NCBI GenBank assembly: GCA_039180865.1
Contig: JBCDCZ010000220.1
Span: 1 to 7,573, forward strand
Direction: 5' to 3'
Length of the DNA stretch: 7,573 bases
Source: JBCDCU01 sp039180865
GTDB taxonomy: Bacteria > Pseudomonadota > Alphaproteobacteria > Rhizobiales > JACESI01
Made by a program: the position numbers and the translations under genes. Position 1 is the stretch's first letter. The number at the start of each line of letters is the position of its first letter. The notes below the pieces were generated by a model, which ran no database searches, was not told where the DNA came from, and was given only the letters and a program-made list of their open reading frames with translations. Shown piece by piece: positions 7,247 to 7,573 of this stretch.

Positions 7247-7443
7247 GCGTGACCCCTTTCTTTCACGGCATCAGTTGTTTTGTTTACGCAGCTTTCCGTT
7301 CTTGGTTCACTCGATTCGTCGTTTTCGCGAGATAAAGTGGCTATCATCGAATTTCCCGCGTCGAAGAGTGCCTAAGTGTATCGCTATAATGTGGAGGTCG
7401 TAAGCCCCACGCGGCGGATCAAGGGGGCATTGTTATTTTTGAC

Positions 7444-7472
7444 TTGAATTTGATCGCAAGCCAGCGCATTAA
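7444..7472 (+). promoter_or_regulatory. Possible promoter for tRNA-Ser
   Basis: TTGAAT (7444-7449) is separated by 17 bases from CATTAA (7467-7472), about 10 bases before the mature tRNA 5' end. Spacing and place fit a tRNA promoter with a very short leader, but the hexamers match the consensus only partly. TTGACT at 7439-7444 is a better -35 but is too far from this -10. Confidence 0.3.
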
Positions 7473-7482
7473 GGCGTTCTAC

Positions 7483-7570
7483 CGAGGGGTGGCAGAGTGG
7501 TCGATTGCGGCGGTCTTGAAAACCGTTGAGGGTAACACCTCCGGGGGTTCGAATCCCTCCCCCTCGGCCA
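7483..7570 (+). tRNA. tRNA-Ser (anticodon UGA)
   Basis: A complete 88-base gene folds as a class II tRNA. The acceptor stem CGAGGGG (7483-7489) pairs with CCCCTCG (7560-7566), followed by discriminator G and encoded CCA (7568-7570). The anticodon loop CTTGAAA gives TGA, which reads serine UCA and related codons. A long variable arm with stem GAGG/CCTC is typical of tRNA-Ser, and the T loop is TTCGAAT. The gene is on the opposite strand to all protein genes in the window. Only three bases follow it, so its terminator is not visible. Confidence 0.97.
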
Positions 7571-7573
7571 TCC

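Noticed and set aside
1..7573. CRISPR array, insertion sequence, toxin-antitoxin or defence genes
   Set aside because: Both strands were read; no spaced direct repeats, terminal inverted repeats, transposase motifs or fitting gene pairs were seen. All long frames are explained by housekeeping genes.

Overview
The window looks like ordinary core chromosome of an alphaproteobacterium, most likely of the Hyphomicrobiales (Rhizobiales). Three things point there. The gene order is rlpA - dac - tmk - holB - metG - tatD. The MetRS is the short zinc-knuckle-free type, and HolB lacks the zinc cysteines. A small DUF995-like secreted protein of the kind seen in rhizobia lies upstream. The placement rests on protein features and gene order recalled from family knowledge, not on a database comparison. 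The genus cannot be fixed from the sequence.

Layout: every protein gene lies on the minus strand, so the genes are read from high to low coordinates. At the right edge, on the plus strand, is a complete tRNA-Ser(UGA) gene (7483-7570) with an encoded CCA. Divergent from it is a gene for a 136-residue exported protein (6836-7246), which ends at a strong GC-rich hairpin with U tracts (6776-6811). Next is rlpA (5464-6621), a lipoprotein of the septal-ring lytic transglycosylase family, with its own possible promoter. After a 129-base gap comes a tight block: a penicillin-binding D,D-carboxypeptidase (4156-5334), thymidylate kinase (3360-4142), DNA polymerase III delta-prime (2312-3367), methionyl-tRNA synthetase (680-2230) and a TatD-family hydrolase (1-683). 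TatD runs off the left edge.

The block from dac to tatD behaves like one transcription unit. Spacing is 13 bases for dac/tmk, an 8-base overlap for tmk/holB, an 81-base gap for holB/metG and a 4-base ATGA overlap for metG/tatD. It joins peptidoglycan trimming, dTTP supply, clamp loading, translation and a metal-dependent nuclease/hydrolase. This is a growth-linked housekeeping cluster rather than a specialised system.

I saw no mobile element, CRISPR array, toxin-antitoxin pair or defence system, and no convincing sign of a new biological system. The points that deserve a second look are modest: non-ATG starts (TTG for tmk and rlpA, GTG for holB), a charged N-terminal tail on Tmk, an RlpA without a SPOR domain, the uncharacterised secreted protein, and an unassigned perfect TATAAT box in the intergenic region before the tRNA. 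No stretch longer than 300 bases lacks a gene; the largest gaps are 6622-6835 and 7247-7482.
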